A stretch of 64,000 nt of DNA from JACRCT01 sp049841135 (GCA_049841135.1 JASGHK010000006.1:248001-312000); one strand, 5' to 3'; counted from the stretch's first letter, positions 48,854 through 57,758 are shown. Notes: generated by a model not told the origin, from the letters alone. Numbers and translations: made by a program.

Positions 48854-49774
48854 CTAGGCGGCGCGCTCGGCCGGCCGTGGTCGGGGCTGAGGCTGCACCG
48901 AGAGGCGCTCGCGCCGATGCGAGCGCAGGACCTCGAGCTTCAGCTCCTGCGCGCCGCCCAGCACCATCACCCGCTGCAGGTCGTCGACCGTGGAGAGCGC
49001 CTGGGCATCCGCGCTGAGCACGAGGTCGCCTTGGCGCAGCCCCGCGACCAGCGCCGGCGTGTCGTCGACGACCTCGTGGATGCGGATCGCCCGTGACTGC
49101 CCGGCCTCCGCCGCGACCGCGCCGACCAGCTCCTCGCCGCGCGCGGAGACACCCAGCATCGGCCGGCGGATCTCTCCGTGGTGGATGAGCACCGCCGCGA
49201 CCCAGCTGATGGTGTGCGCCGGCACCGCGAAGCCTATCCCGTGCGCCCAGGCCACCATCGCGGTGTTCAGCCCCACCACCGCGCCGTCGACGTCGACCAG
49301 CGGGCCGCCGGAGTTGCCCGGGTTGACCGCGGCGTCGGTCTGCACCAGCCCTTCCATGAGGATGCCGGGGCCGGCCAGGCTCTGCTCGAGCGCGCTCACC
49401 ACGCCCAGGCTCACCGAGTGCTCGAAGCGCAGCGGGTTGCCGATGGCCACCACCAGCTGCCCGGGCTTGAGCTTGCGGCTGTCGGCGAGCGGCCGCGCGG
49501 GGAGATTCGTCGCGGGCACGCGCAGAACGGCGAGGTCGGTCTGCGGGTCGGCGCCGACGAGCTCCGCCTCCATCGGGTCGAGCCCGGGCAGGCGCACGCG
49601 CAGGTCCTTGCGCGCGCCTCGCACCACGTGGGCGTTGGTGACCACGTAGCCGTCGGCCGCGAGCACGACGCCGCTGCCCTGTCCTCGGCGGTGCTCGACC
49701 GCCGCGACCGAGGGCCGCACCTGCGCGACCAGCGCCGTCAGCTCCCCGGAGAGCATCTGCAAGAGGCCGGTCAT
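48854..49774 (-). CDS. HtrA/DegP-like trypsin-fold serine protease with PDZ domain (cytoplasmic)
   Basis: 306 residues. Protease domain has an intact triad: His in VVTNAHVVRG, Asp in QTDLAVLRV, Ser in NPGNSGGPLVD. A PDZ domain follows (IRIHEVVDDTPALVAGLRQG), which recognises C-termini of substrates. No signal peptide is present, unlike periplasmic HtrA, so it should act in the cytoplasm, or the N-terminus is unusual. The ATG at 49774 overlaps the stop of the upstream paralogue (ATGA), so the two are co-translated and probably form a complex. Confidence 0.9.
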   Translation of the reverse strand: MTGLLQMLSGELTALVAQVRPSVAAVEHRRGQGSGVVLAADGYVVTNAHVVRGARKDLRVRLPGLDPMEAELVGADPQTDLAVLRVPATNLPARPLADSRKLKPGQLVVAIGNPLRFEHSVSLGVVSALEQSLAGPGILMEGLVQTDAAVNPGNSGGPLVDVDGAVVGLNTAMVAWAHGIGFAVPAHTISWVAAVLIHHGEIRRPMLGVSARGEELVGAVAAEAGQSRAIRIHEVVDDTPALVAGLRQGDLVLSADAQALSTVDDLQRVMVLGGAQELKLEVLRSHRRERLSVQPQPRPRPAERAA

Positions 49775-50661
49775 GGACGCACCCCCACGGTCACCTTGGC
49801 TTCGTGGAGCTGGCCGGCGCGAATCACCTTGAGCGTGGCCTCCCGGCCGATCCGCTCCTCGTCGAGCGCGGTCTGCAGCTCCGAGAGGTCGCCCAGCGAT
49901 TGACCGTCGAGGCTGAGCAGCGTGTCGCCGAGCAACAGACCGGCTCGCTCCGCCGGGCCGCCGGGCTGGACGGAGACGACGAGCAGCCCGGCGCCCTGTC
50001 CGGCGAGCGCGGCGAGCGGGGCGGGCAGCTCGATGGGGTAGCTGCCCACGCCCAGGAAGCCGCGGCGCACGCGTCCGTGGGAGAGCAGCGACTCGAGCAC
50101 GCGCTTCACCGTCGCTCCCGGGACGGCCATCGCCGCTCCGCGCAGGAGGGCGGCGTTGCTCATGCCCAGGGCCCGGCCGGCGGCGTCGACCAGGAGCCCG
50201 CCGGAGAAACCGAATTGCGGGCGGAGGTCGGTCTGCAGGTAGCGGTCGAGCTTGCCGCCGGCAGGCGAGCGCCAGCTCTCCTCCGACAGGACGCCGACGA
50301 TGCCCAGCGAGGCGCGGATGGCCTTGCCGGGACGCGAGAGCGCCAGCACCAGATGCCCGACGCTCAGGCCGTCGAGCGAGGACCACTCGGCGCAGGCCAG
50401 GCCGCCCGCGTCGAGCTTGAGCGCGGCGACGCCGGTCAGGGGATCGCGTCCGATGAGCGTGGCGACGACTTCGCGCCCGTCACCCAGGCGGGCGGAAAGG
50501 CCGACCTCGCGCTCGAGGGTGTGGTCGGCCGTGACCACGACTCCGTCGACGGAGACCACGACGCCGGACGAGCCGGCGGGCCGGCCGTCGAGCGCGACGA
50601 CGGTAGCGGCGTTCTTGCGGACGACTTGGGCGAGGGCTTCGGAGAGCTCGAGAGGGTTCAT
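49771..50661 (-). CDS. degenerate HtrA-like protein (probable pseudoprotease) with PDZ domain
   Basis: 296 residues with the same layout as its downstream partner. The His is retained (VVVTADHTLE) and a Ser is present (FGFSGGLLVD), but the position of the catalytic Asp is occupied by Gly (DPLTGVAALKL instead of the usual TDLAVL), so the triad is broken. The PDZ is intact (LLVVSVQPGGPAERAGLLLG). No signal peptide. It overlaps the active protease gene by four bases. The pair looks like a heteromeric protease with a regulatory, inactive subunit, comparable in concept to protease/pseudoprotease pairs in other families. Confidence 0.82.
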   Translation of the reverse strand: MNPLELSEALAQVVRKNAATVVALDGRPAGSSGVVVSVDGVVVTADHTLEREVGLSARLGDGREVVATLIGRDPLTGVAALKLDAGGLACAEWSSLDGLSVGHLVLALSRPGKAIRASLGIVGVLSEESWRSPAGGKLDRYLQTDLRPQFGFSGGLLVDAAGRALGMSNAALLRGAAMAVPGATVKRVLESLLSHGRVRRGFLGVGSYPIELPAPLAALAGQGAGLLVVSVQPGGPAERAGLLLGDTLLSLDGQSLGDLSELQTALDEERIGREATLKVIRAGQLHEAKVTVGVRP

Positions 50662-50761
50662 GCCGACACAGTAAGAAGCCGCGAACGGCCGCACATCGGC
50701 TGGAGGAGCAGGAGCGGACCTGGCCGAACGGGCAGGGTGATCGCCGGGGGCCCACCCGTTT

Positions 50762-51386
50762 CTACAGGACGACCAGCCCGAGCCTCGTGCCGCGCACCAC
50801 CGCCTCCGTCCGGCTCTGCGCGCCCAGCTTGGCCAGGATGGCGTTCACGTGGAACTTGGCGGTGTGCTCGGACACGCCGAGGCGGTCGGCGATTCTCCTT
50901 GTTGGACAGGCCGTCGGAGAGCAGCTGCAGCACTTCCAGCTCCCGCGGCGTGAGCGCATCGACGGCGGACCGCTGGGGCTTGTGCGGGCGCAGGAGCGCC
51001 GGAGCCCACGCGGCCTCCGCGGCGAGCAGCCCCGTGGCGACGGCCCGAAGCGCCGCGGCGAGCCGCGCGCTGGAGACGTCGCGCGGAAGGACCGCTCGTG
51101 CTCCCGCCGACAGCGCCTCGGTGGCGACCTCGGCGTCTGCGCAGAGCGCGGTGACCGGGAGCGTTGCCGCGAGCTTTCGCAGGGGCTCGAGGTCCGGCTG
51201 GGGCGACGAGCCCAGATCGACGAGCGCGACCGTCGCCGCGGAGCGGGCCTGCGCAGGTCCAAGCGCTTGGGCCAGAGTCGTGGGCCGGCTCGTCACCTCG
51301 ATCCCCGGCTGTCCGGCGAGCAAGGAGGTCAGCCCCGAGCGGGCCAACGGGTCGTCAGCGACGACCAGGATGTCGAGGTCGGCCAT
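50762..51386 (-). CDS. NarL/FixJ-type response regulator with degenerate receiver, one frameshift
   Basis: About 207 residues. Receiver domain keeps the acidic pair (VVADDPLA) and a candidate phospho-acceptor Asp (VALVDLG), but the conserved Lys region reads AVLPRD, so phosphorylation may be impaired. A LuxR/GerE helix-turn-helix follows. At 50891-50895 GATTC breaks the frame; GATC restores SNKEIADRLGVSEHTAKFHV, the textbook motif. The ATG is at 51386. It lies 100 bases upstream of the pseudoprotease gene on the same strand, so it is either the first gene of that operon or its dedicated regulator. Confidence 0.82.
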
Positions 51387-51669
51387 GCGGGCCCGGCTAA
51401 GCTAACCGCCGCCGTCGACCTGTCACTTCGGACCCTCCGGGCGGGGCTGGGGGCCGAGGGAGGCAAAGGTCGCACCTTGTAGGCGCGAGGGCCTCTCGAG
51501 CGGTCCAGGAGGGCTCGGAAAGCGCGTCCGATTTGGCCAAAACGGCCTGGAAGGCCCCTGGCCGGCTCACCTTGGGCCGAAGGCACTGCCAGCCCCATTT
51601 CAATGGGCCTGGCCCGTCGACCCGGCCTCGCTGGGCCGCCCAGGAGCCCACAGAGGCCTTCCTGAAGCC

Positions 51670-51697
51670 TTGAAGCGCATCCGTAAGGGTCTGTAAT
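51670..51697 (+). promoter_or_regulatory. sigma-70-like promoter of the carbonic anhydrase gene
   Basis: TTGAAG (51670-51675), 16-base spacer, TGTAAT (51692-51697). The -10 matches TATAAT in five of six positions and the -35 matches TTGACA in four. It lies 71 bases before the ATG in the 381-base divergent region. That region holds no gene, only a short dyad cccatt-N2-aatggg near 51594. Confidence 0.4.
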
Positions 51698-51767
51698 TGC
51701 AGGCGGTTTCGGATCGGGCCGTCGGAGCCTAAAGTCCCGGCGCCAACGAGCCGAACAGTCGAACGCC

Positions 51768-52712
51768 ATGCTCAAATCCATCGCGCTCCCGGCCGCCCAG
51801 GTCGTCTCCACGCTCGCGGTCCTCCTGATCCTGGTCCTCAAGCAGTCGCCGTCCGCAGCGGCAGCGGAGGGCGAAAGGCCCGCCGAGCACGAAGCTCCCG
51901 CGGCCAAGAGCCATGAAGCCGAGCCCGGCCCTGCGAAGCCGACCGCTTCCGAGACGAAGCTTGCAATGGCGGGCGAAGCTCACGGCGATGGCGCCAAACA
52001 AGGCGAAGCCGCCAAGGCCGCAGAGCCCGCGAAGAACAAAGAGGCGGACAAGCAGGAGGAGAAGGCCAAGCCCGGCGCCGCAGCGGCGAAGGGGCACGGT
52101 TCGGAGCACGAAGCTCCCGCCGGCGGCCCGGACGCCGAGGGCATCGCGACGGCGCTGCTCGCCGGCAACGCGCGCTTCATGGAAGGCAGCGCCACCGCGA
52201 GGGACCTGACGGCGGACCGGCAACGCCTGGCGACGGGCCAGCACCCGAAGGCGATGATCCTGACGTGCTCCGACAGCCGCGTGCCTCCCGAGATCCTCTT
52301 CGACCAGGGCCTGGGCGACCTGTTCGTCGTGCGCACCGCGGGCAACGTCGCCGACCCCGTCGCCGTGGGCAGCCTGGAGTACGCGGCCGAGCACCTGCAC
52401 GCTCCGCTCCTGATGGTCCTCGGCCACGAGCGGTGCGGCGCGGTCACGGCGGCGGCCAGCGGCGAGAAGATGCCGACCAAGAACCTCGAGGCCGTCGTCG
52501 CGCGCATCGCGCCTTCGGTCGCCGCCTCGAAGGGCTGGGCCAAAGGACCGGCGCTGGTGCAGATGGCCGCCGAGCAGAACGTGCGCCGCACCGCCGACGA
52601 GCTCGTCAAGCAGAGCCCCGTCCTCAAGAAGCTCATCGCCGAAGGCAAGGTCACCGTCGTGCGCGCGATGTACGACCTCGACACCGGCAAGGTCAGCCCG
52701 CTCGGTCCGTAG
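51768..52712 (+). CDS. beta-class carbonic anhydrase with N-terminal anchor and charged linker
   Basis: 314 residues. The C-terminal 190 residues are a beta-carbonic anhydrase catalysing CO2/bicarbonate interconversion: zinc ligands Cys167 in TCSDSRVP, His220 and Cys223 in GHERCG, with the Asp169-Arg171 dyad. The N-terminus is unusual: a hydrophobic segment (VVSTLAVLLILVL) followed by about 95 residues dominated by Ala, Lys, Glu, Pro and His (KNKEADKQEEKAKPGAAAAK). It is either exported or tethered to the inner membrane with the enzyme on a long flexible arm. Standard family members lack this extension. Promoter candidate at 51670. Confidence 0.9.
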   Translation: MLKSIALPAAQVVSTLAVLLILVLKQSPSAAAAEGERPAEHEAPAAKSHEAEPGPAKPTASETKLAMAGEAHGDGAKQGEAAKAAEPAKNKEADKQEEKAKPGAAAAKGHGSEHEAPAGGPDAEGIATALLAGNARFMEGSATARDLTADRQRLATGQHPKAMILTCSDSRVPPEILFDQGLGDLFVVRTAGNVADPVAVGSLEYAAEHLHAPLLMVLGHERCGAVTAAASGEKMPTKNLEAVVARIAPSVAASKGWAKGPALVQMAAEQNVRRTADELVKQSPVLKKLIAEGKVTVVRAMYDLDTGKVSPLGP

Positions 52713-52807
52713 GTCTCCCGTTCGGGCGGCCCTCATTGACGTCAGCGGGTCCGGCCGACCATCCTCCCAGGCCTCCGGGTCCGCTCGATCCGGGTCCGGG
52801 AGGTCTC

Positions 52808-54307
52808 ATGGACGTCGACAGCGCGAACAAGCCCACCATCCACGCCACGGGCGAGGCCACCGGCCTCCTGCCGGCCAAGGATAGCAAGGGCAAGCCGATC
52901 ACGGTCATCGGCACCCAGGCCATCCGCGACGGGTTCGACGCCAACTGCCTGCAGCAGGCGCAGAACGCCCGCAGCGCGCCGGGCGTGACCGACCTCGTGC
53001 TCAACCCGGACGCCCACGGCGGCTTCGGCGCGCCCATCGGCTGCGTGCTGGTCTCGCCGACGCACGTCTACCCGGGGCCGGTCGGCGTGGACATCAAGTG
53101 CTCGATGAGCCTGCTCTCGCTCGAGCTGCCCTCGAAGGCCATCGACGAGAGGCCGCTGCGCCGCGCCCTCATCGACGCCATCGGAGCGCGGGTTCCGACC
53201 GGGGTGGGCAAGGACCAGCGGTCGGTGCCCAAGGCGCGGCCGGTGTCGCCGGAGCTGGGCCGCAAGGTGGCGGTGGAGGGCGCCTCGGCCGAGGTCCTGG
53301 ACTCGCTGGGCATCCCCCGTGAGTGGGCGCAGCGCTGCGAGGATGCCTTCCACGTCGGCCACGACAAGACCAAGGACGCGCTCGCGGCGCGGCTGGAGCT
53401 CCTGGAGACGTCCGGCCACTTCGGCAAGTTCGCCGAGAAGATCCGCCAGCTGGGCAGCTACGGCGGCGGCAACCACTTCGGCGAGTGCGAGCGCGTGGTG
53501 CTCTCGGGCGACGAGCGCTCGAAGCAGGCGGCCGAGGTCTTCGGGCTGGCCGACCAGAGCGTGGCCTTCCTCTCGCACTGCGGCTCGCGCGGCTTCGGCT
53601 ACCAGCTGGCGAACGCGCAGTTCAAGGTGCTGCAGCGGCACTTCGAGCAGTGGTCCATCCCGCTGCCCGGCGAGGACAAGGAGCTGGTCTATGCGCCGCT
53701 GGGGACGCCGGAGGCCGACGCGTACCTGGACGACATGGCGCTGGGCGGCAACTTCGCGACCGTGAACCACCTGCTCATCAACGCGCTGGTGCTGGAGGCC
53801 TTCCAGGAGGTCATCCCCGGCGTGAAGGGCCGGCTCGTCTACTTCATCAGCCACAACATCGCGCGGCCGGAGGTGGTGGAGGGGCGCGTCGCCTGGGTGC
53901 ACCGCAAGGGTGCGACGCGGGCGTTCCCGGCGGGGCACCACGCGCTCAAAGGGACGCCGTTCGCCGAGACCGGTCACCCGATCCTGTTGCCGGGCAATCC
54001 GCTGGGCGGGTCGGCGGTGATGGTGGCCGAGCCTGGGGCGGCCAAGAGCTGCTTCAGTGTGAACCACGGCGCGGGGCGGGCCATGGGGCGCAAGCAGGCC
54101 ATCCGCACGCTGGACCAGAAGGCGGTGGACGGGTCGTTCGCCGAGCGGGACGTGCTGACCAACTGCCGGACCTATCCGAAGGACGAGGCGCCGGCGGCGT
54201 ACAAGGACTTCGACGAGGTGCTCAAGTCGGTGGAGCTCGCGGGGTTGGCGAAGACCGTGGCGCGGCTGGAGGCGCGGTTCGTGATCAAGGACGCCGAGCA
54301 GGAGTGA
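52808..54307 (+). CDS. rtcB: RtcB-family RNA ligase
   Basis: 499-residue RNA ligase that joins 2',3'-cyclic phosphate and 5'-OH ends using GTP and Mn2+. Motifs: NPDAHGGFGAPIG, GVDIKCSM (usual form GVDIGCG; the metal-binding Asp and Cys are kept), GSYGGGNHFGE, LSHCGSRGFG and VNHGAGRAMGR with the His that is guanylylated. The substitutions next to Cys mark a divergent RtcB subfamily; myxobacteria encode several paralogues. No archease, RtcA or RtcR is adjacent. Downstream, a 98-bp tandem repeat starts about 90 bases after the stop and may be part of the same transcript. Start at 52808 follows a GGGAGG site. Confidence 0.93.
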   Translation: MDVDSANKPTIHATGEATGLLPAKDSKGKPITVIGTQAIRDGFDANCLQQAQNARSAPGVTDLVLNPDAHGGFGAPIGCVLVSPTHVYPGPVGVDIKCSMSLLSLELPSKAIDERPLRRALIDAIGARVPTGVGKDQRSVPKARPVSPELGRKVAVEGASAEVLDSLGIPREWAQRCEDAFHVGHDKTKDALAARLELLETSGHFGKFAEKIRQLGSYGGGNHFGECERVVLSGDERSKQAAEVFGLADQSVAFLSHCGSRGFGYQLANAQFKVLQRHFEQWSIPLPGEDKELVYAPLGTPEADAYLDDMALGGNFATVNHLLINALVLEAFQEVIPGVKGRLVYFISHNIARPEVVEGRVAWVHRKGATRAFPAGHHALKGTPFAETGHPILLPGNPLGGSAVMVAEPGAAKSCFSVNHGAGRAMGRKQAIRTLDQKAVDGSFAERDVLTNCRTYPKDEAPAAYKDFDEVLKSVELAGLAKTVARLEARFVIKDAEQE

Positions 54308-54323
54308 GCCGCGAGCCGCAAGC

Positions 54324-54662
54324 GTGAGCGCGCGGGGATGGTTGTGCCCAGTGCAGTGAAGGGGACGCGGTCGGCAGGAAGGCCCGAGCCGCAAGCGTGA
54401 GCGCGCGGGCCTCCTCCAGCCCTGGGCAGTGATGAGGTCCGAATCGAGCACGAGCGCGGACCGGACAGGGCGCTCGCCGATTAGTTCCGCGCTCGTGAGC
54501 GCGCGGGCCTCCTCCAGCCCTGGGCAGTGATGAGGTCCGAATCGAGCACGAGCGCGGACCGGACAGGGCGCTCGCCGATTAGTTCCGCGCTCGTGAGCGC
54601 GCGGGCCTCCTCCAGCCCTGGGCAGTGATGAGGTCCGAATCGAGCGCGAGCGCGGACCGGAT
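54324..54662. repeat. 98-bp tandem repeat, about 2.7 units plus a degenerate leader
   Basis: Units begin with gtgagcgcgcgggcctcc at 54397, 54495 and 54593, exactly 98 bases apart; the third stops after about 70 bases at 54662. A partial relative (gcaagcgtgagcgcgcgggg) starts at 54324. Units are nearly identical (a c to g... type change appears near gagcacgagcg/gagcgcgagcg). Each full unit contains two dyads: ggtccg with cggacc, and gcgct with agcgc around cgtg. It fills the gap between rtcB and the EthD-like gene. Open frames across it repeat on the minus strand but show no protein character. Confidence 0.85.
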
Positions 54663-54743
54663 GGGGCACGCACGTGCGGATCCGCACTCCGTCCCGACGG
54701 GGGCGGATCTCCAACCCGTCGGGCCCGTGCTATTCGCGACGGC

Positions 54744-55463
54744 ATGGCCGACCTGACCTTCAAGCACGTCTTCCTCTGGCGCCCAGTCGCGGGCACGAGC
54801 CTGGCCACCTTCGCGGCCGTAGCCCGCCCCGGCCTGCAGAGGACCCTGGCCGGCTGCGGCGCCACCGACGTCTGGCTGCACATCACCGAAGAGCCGCCGC
54901 CCCGCCTGTCGCCCGTCCCCTACCTGAAGGCGCCCTTGGCGCTCATCAGCGCCAAGGGCACCGAGCAGGAGCTCCAGTCCGTCGCCGAGCGCCTGCGCAC
55001 GCTACCCGGGACGCACTTCGCGTGGCGGGTCGACGAGGCGGTTCCGGTGGTCCGCAAACAGGAGTCCAGGCCCGGCGAGCGCGTACAGGGCGCCTGCCTG
55101 CTCACCTTCATCCGCCAGAACCCGAAGTTGACGCGCGAAGCCTTCCTGGACGAGTGGTTCAACCGCCACACGCCGCTGGCGCTCAAGATCCACCCGCTCG
55201 CCTGCTACGTGCGCAACCAGGTGCTCACGACGCTCACGCCCGAGACGCCGCGGTGGGACGGCATCGTGACCGAGGCCTTCGCCGCCCGAGAGGACCTGAC
55301 CAACCCGCGGCGGATGTTCGGCGGGACGCTCAAGTTCCTGCCCAACATGATCCGCGTCGGACTGCACGTCTCGAAGTTCCTGGAGTTCTCGACTATCGAG
55401 AACGCCTTCGTCTTCGAGTACCCGCTGGACGTGCGCGCGAGCGCCGCGCAGGCGGCTGCCTGA
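54744..55463 (+). CDS. EthD-domain-like protein (dimeric alpha-beta barrel)
   Basis: 239 residues, soluble. The second half carries the EthD pattern (LTREAFLDEWFNRHTPLALK followed by YVRNQVL), a ferredoxin-like fold that usually dimerises; some relatives act in degradation or polyketide pathways. The first half (FKHVFLWRPVAGTSLATFAA) looks like a second diverged copy of the same fold. No enzyme partners are adjacent, so a substrate cannot be proposed. The start ATG at 54744 lies 82 bases after the tandem repeat. Confidence 0.65.
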   Translation: MADLTFKHVFLWRPVAGTSLATFAAVARPGLQRTLAGCGATDVWLHITEEPPPRLSPVPYLKAPLALISAKGTEQELQSVAERLRTLPGTHFAWRVDEAVPVVRKQESRPGERVQGACLLTFIRQNPKLTREAFLDEWFNRHTPLALKIHPLACYVRNQVLTTLTPETPRWDGIVTEAFAAREDLTNPRRMFGGTLKFLPNMIRVGLHVSKFLEFSTIENAFVFEYPLDVRASAAQAAA

Positions 55464-55536
55464 GCAATCGCCTCGCGGTCCTTGCACCTCGCCCGAGCCG
55501 GCCTAGAATCCGCCGCTCGCGAGAGGAACGCCGTTC

Positions 55537-56535
55537 ATGCTCCGCACGATCATCGTCACCCTCCTGGCCGCCGCCCTGGGCACCGCCTGCGCCCACGACA
55601 CCAGCGTCGGAGCCCGCGTCGCCGGCGCCCAGCAGTTGGTGGACGAGGCCGAGGCGCGGCTGAAGACGGCCAACGACCTCATCAAGACCGATCGCGACCT
55701 GGAGAAGGCCGAGAAGCTGCTCGCCGAGGCCAAGGAGCTCACCGGGGATTCGGCGATGCTCTACTACGCCGACCGCGAGAACCTGGAGGACCGGGTGTCG
55801 CAGGCCTTCACGCGCCTGGCTACCGCGCGCGATGCCCGCCACCGTCGCGAGGTCGCAGCGAAGGTGCCGGAGCGCAAGGAGCGGGCGACCGCCCTGCTCA
55901 CCGACTTCCGCACCGCCGCCGACCTCCTGCAGGACCGCATCGCGCTGGACCGCAAGCGCACCGCGCGCGCGAGAGAGACGCTGGAGTCCGGGCTGCGCTT
56001 CCTGGACGAGTCCAAGGAGCTGGAGATCGACGCCAACTGGTCCTCGTTCTCCGCGACCGCGCGCAAGGAGCTGACCGGGCGCACGGTCCAGGTGGCGCTG
56101 GCCGAGGCGCTGATGTCGTTCACGGAGGGCCCGGTCGCGCAGAACGCCAAGGCCAAGAAGCACTTCGACGACTCCAAGGCTGCCAAGCCCGAGGAGAAGG
56201 TGGCGCTGCTCGCCCAGGCGCGCGACGCCTGGCTCGCCTGCGGCAAGGACGCGGCGGCGCTGGTCGCGCAGGCGCCCTCGCTCGAGCGCGAGCAGCTGCA
56301 GATCGCCGGGGCGAGCCCCAAGACGACGGCCAAGTCGTTCGCGGCGGCGTGCGAGGCGCAGGCCAAGTCGGCCGACGGGCTGCTCGCCAAGGCGCAGAAG
56401 GCTGTGCCGCCGGCCAAGGCGTCAGGGCAGGGCCAGCCGCAAGGTGGCCAGGTGGCCGGCAAGACGCCGCCCCAGCAGCAGCCAGCCCAGGCGGCCACGC
56501 CCGCGAAGAACCCACCGCCGGCCAAGAAGAAGTAG
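55537..56535 (+). CDS. lipoprotein with long coiled coil
   Basis: 332 residues. Signal LRTIIVTLLAAALGTAC ends at a lipobox-like Cys. Residues 30-240 are almost entirely helical with heptads (DLEKAEKLLAEAKELTGDSA, RKRTARARETLESGLRFLDE). The last 45 residues are a Pro/Gln/Ala/Lys tail (GQPQGGQVAGKTPPQQQPAQ). Unknown function; could bridge outer membrane and cell wall. It converges with the next gene, with only two bases between the stops. Confidence 0.68.
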   Translation: MLRTIIVTLLAAALGTACAHDTSVGARVAGAQQLVDEAEARLKTANDLIKTDRDLEKAEKLLAEAKELTGDSAMLYYADRENLEDRVSQAFTRLATARDARHRREVAAKVPERKERATALLTDFRTAADLLQDRIALDRKRTARARETLESGLRFLDESKELEIDANWSSFSATARKELTGRTVQVALAEALMSFTEGPVAQNAKAKKHFDDSKAAKPEEKVALLAQARDAWLACGKDAAALVAQAPSLEREQLQIAGASPKTTAKSFAAACEAQAKSADGLLAKAQKAVPPAKASGQGQPQGGQVAGKTPPQQQPAQAATPAKNPPPAKKK

Positions 56536-56537
56536 GC

Positions 56538-57758
56538 CTACGGCTTCTTGCTGCTGGCGACCCGCCAGCCGGGGCCGGACCGGGTCGCGAACACCTTCCA
56601 CTTCGCGCTCGCGTCGCTGCCGACCACGGTGCAGATCGCCGAGGCCTTGCCCTGCTCCTCGCAGCCCTCGACGCGGGAGTCCTCGGGCAGCAGCTCGCGA
56701 AAGATGCACAGCGCGTAGGTGCCGCGCGGCCCGGTGTCGTCGCCGTACTGCGCGCAGGCGGGGAAGGCCCGGTCGAGGTCGTTCTCGTCGACGAGCAGTG
56801 CCTTGAAGCGGGCCCAGTCTCCGCGCGTCGCGGCGGGCTCGAGGCGCAGGATGGCGTCCTTTGCCGTCGGCGCGGGGCCTTTCGGCAAGGCGGGGAGCTT
56901 CGCTTTCTCCACGGTCCCCCAGAGCTCGTCCTCGACCTCGGGATCCACCAGCGGCAGCGCCGCGTCGACGGCGTCCCAGTGCAGCCAGGCGAGCTGCCGT
57001 CGCGCGGTCTCGGGGTCGCCCAGCTTCAGGGACGCGGTCACGAGCCCGAGCCTCGCCGCGCCCCGCCGGGAGAGCTCCTCCCCGTGCCAGGTGACGCCCA
57101 GCGGCTCGCAGGTCCGGGTCAGCTCGGACTGGTAGGCATCGCGCGCGGCCTCGAAGTGCTGGAGGCCCCGTTGCAGATCGCCCAGCTCCAGGAACATGCC
57201 GGCGACGCAGCGCACCGCCTTCTCCGATAGGAGCGCGATGGCCTCCTCGGGCTTCGTCCCGGACCGGCGCGCCTTGAGCAGCCGCGCCGCGCCATTGAGG
57301 GGATCGCGCAGCAGGAGCGCGTCGAGCGCTGTGGACGCCCTCGGATCGTCCGGGCGCGCCTGGGCCAGGGCGATCACGTACTCGGCCCGCGTCGGGTCCA
57401 GCTCGAGCGCCGCCGCGAACGCAGCCGCCGCCGAGGCCGCGTGCCGGGCCGGCGCGGGCTCGGAGAAGCAGTGGGCGTCGCGCAGCTGCAGCCACTGGCC
57501 GAGCCGGTAGAGCTTCGCCGCGGAGCCCGGGTCGGCGTCGAGCGCGTCGTCCGCGGCGCGCGCGCCCTGCTCGGCCGCGGGGCAGGGCTCGTGGAGGGCC
57601 GTAGCCATCTCGAGCTGGGGATCCACGGTGGGCGCGGCCTGGGGCCCGGCGGGCCGAGAAGCATCGGGCGGCGTCGCGGCAGCGTCGGGCGGGGCCGGCC
57701 GCGACACGCAGGCCGCGGCGCAGCCGAGGACGAACGAAATGGCGAAGAGCGCTCTCAT
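56538..57758 (-). CDS. TPR lipoprotein
   Basis: 406 residues. Signal peptide FAISFVLGCAAAC followed by a Pro/Asp/Ala spacer. Residues about 70-260 contain TPR-like helix pairs (DPGSAAKLYRLGQWLQLRDA, AAFAAALELDPTRAEYVIAL, LGLVTASLKLGDPETARRQL). The C-terminal domain has paired Cys residues (CAQYGDD, LCIFREL, GCEEQ, ICTVVG) and ends WKVFATRSGPGWRVASSKKP. Unknown role in the envelope. Divergent from the hydrolase cassette that starts at 57896. Confidence 0.7.
   Translation of the reverse strand: MRALFAISFVLGCAAACVSRPAPPDAAATPPDASRPAGPQAAPTVDPQLEMATALHEPCPAAEQGARAADDALDADPGSAAKLYRLGQWLQLRDAHCFSEPAPARHAASAAAAFAAALELDPTRAEYVIALAQARPDDPRASTALDALLLRDPLNGAARLLKARRSGTKPEEAIALLSEKAVRCVAGMFLELGDLQRGLQHFEAARDAYQSELTRTCEPLGVTWHGEELSRRGAARLGLVTASLKLGDPETARRQLAWLHWDAVDAALPLVDPEVEDELWGTVEKAKLPALPKGPAPTAKDAILRLEPAATRGDWARFKALLVDENDLDRAFPACAQYGDDTGPRGTYALCIFRELLPEDSRVEGCEEQGKASAICTVVGSDASAKWKVFATRSGPGWRVASSKKP

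Noticed and set aside
54397..54662. 98-bp repeats as a CRISPR array or as tRNA-like genes
   Set aside because: Whole units repeat without unique spacers, so it is not CRISPR. A T-loop-like ggtccgaatc is present in each unit, but flanking bases do not form the T stem or acceptor stem.
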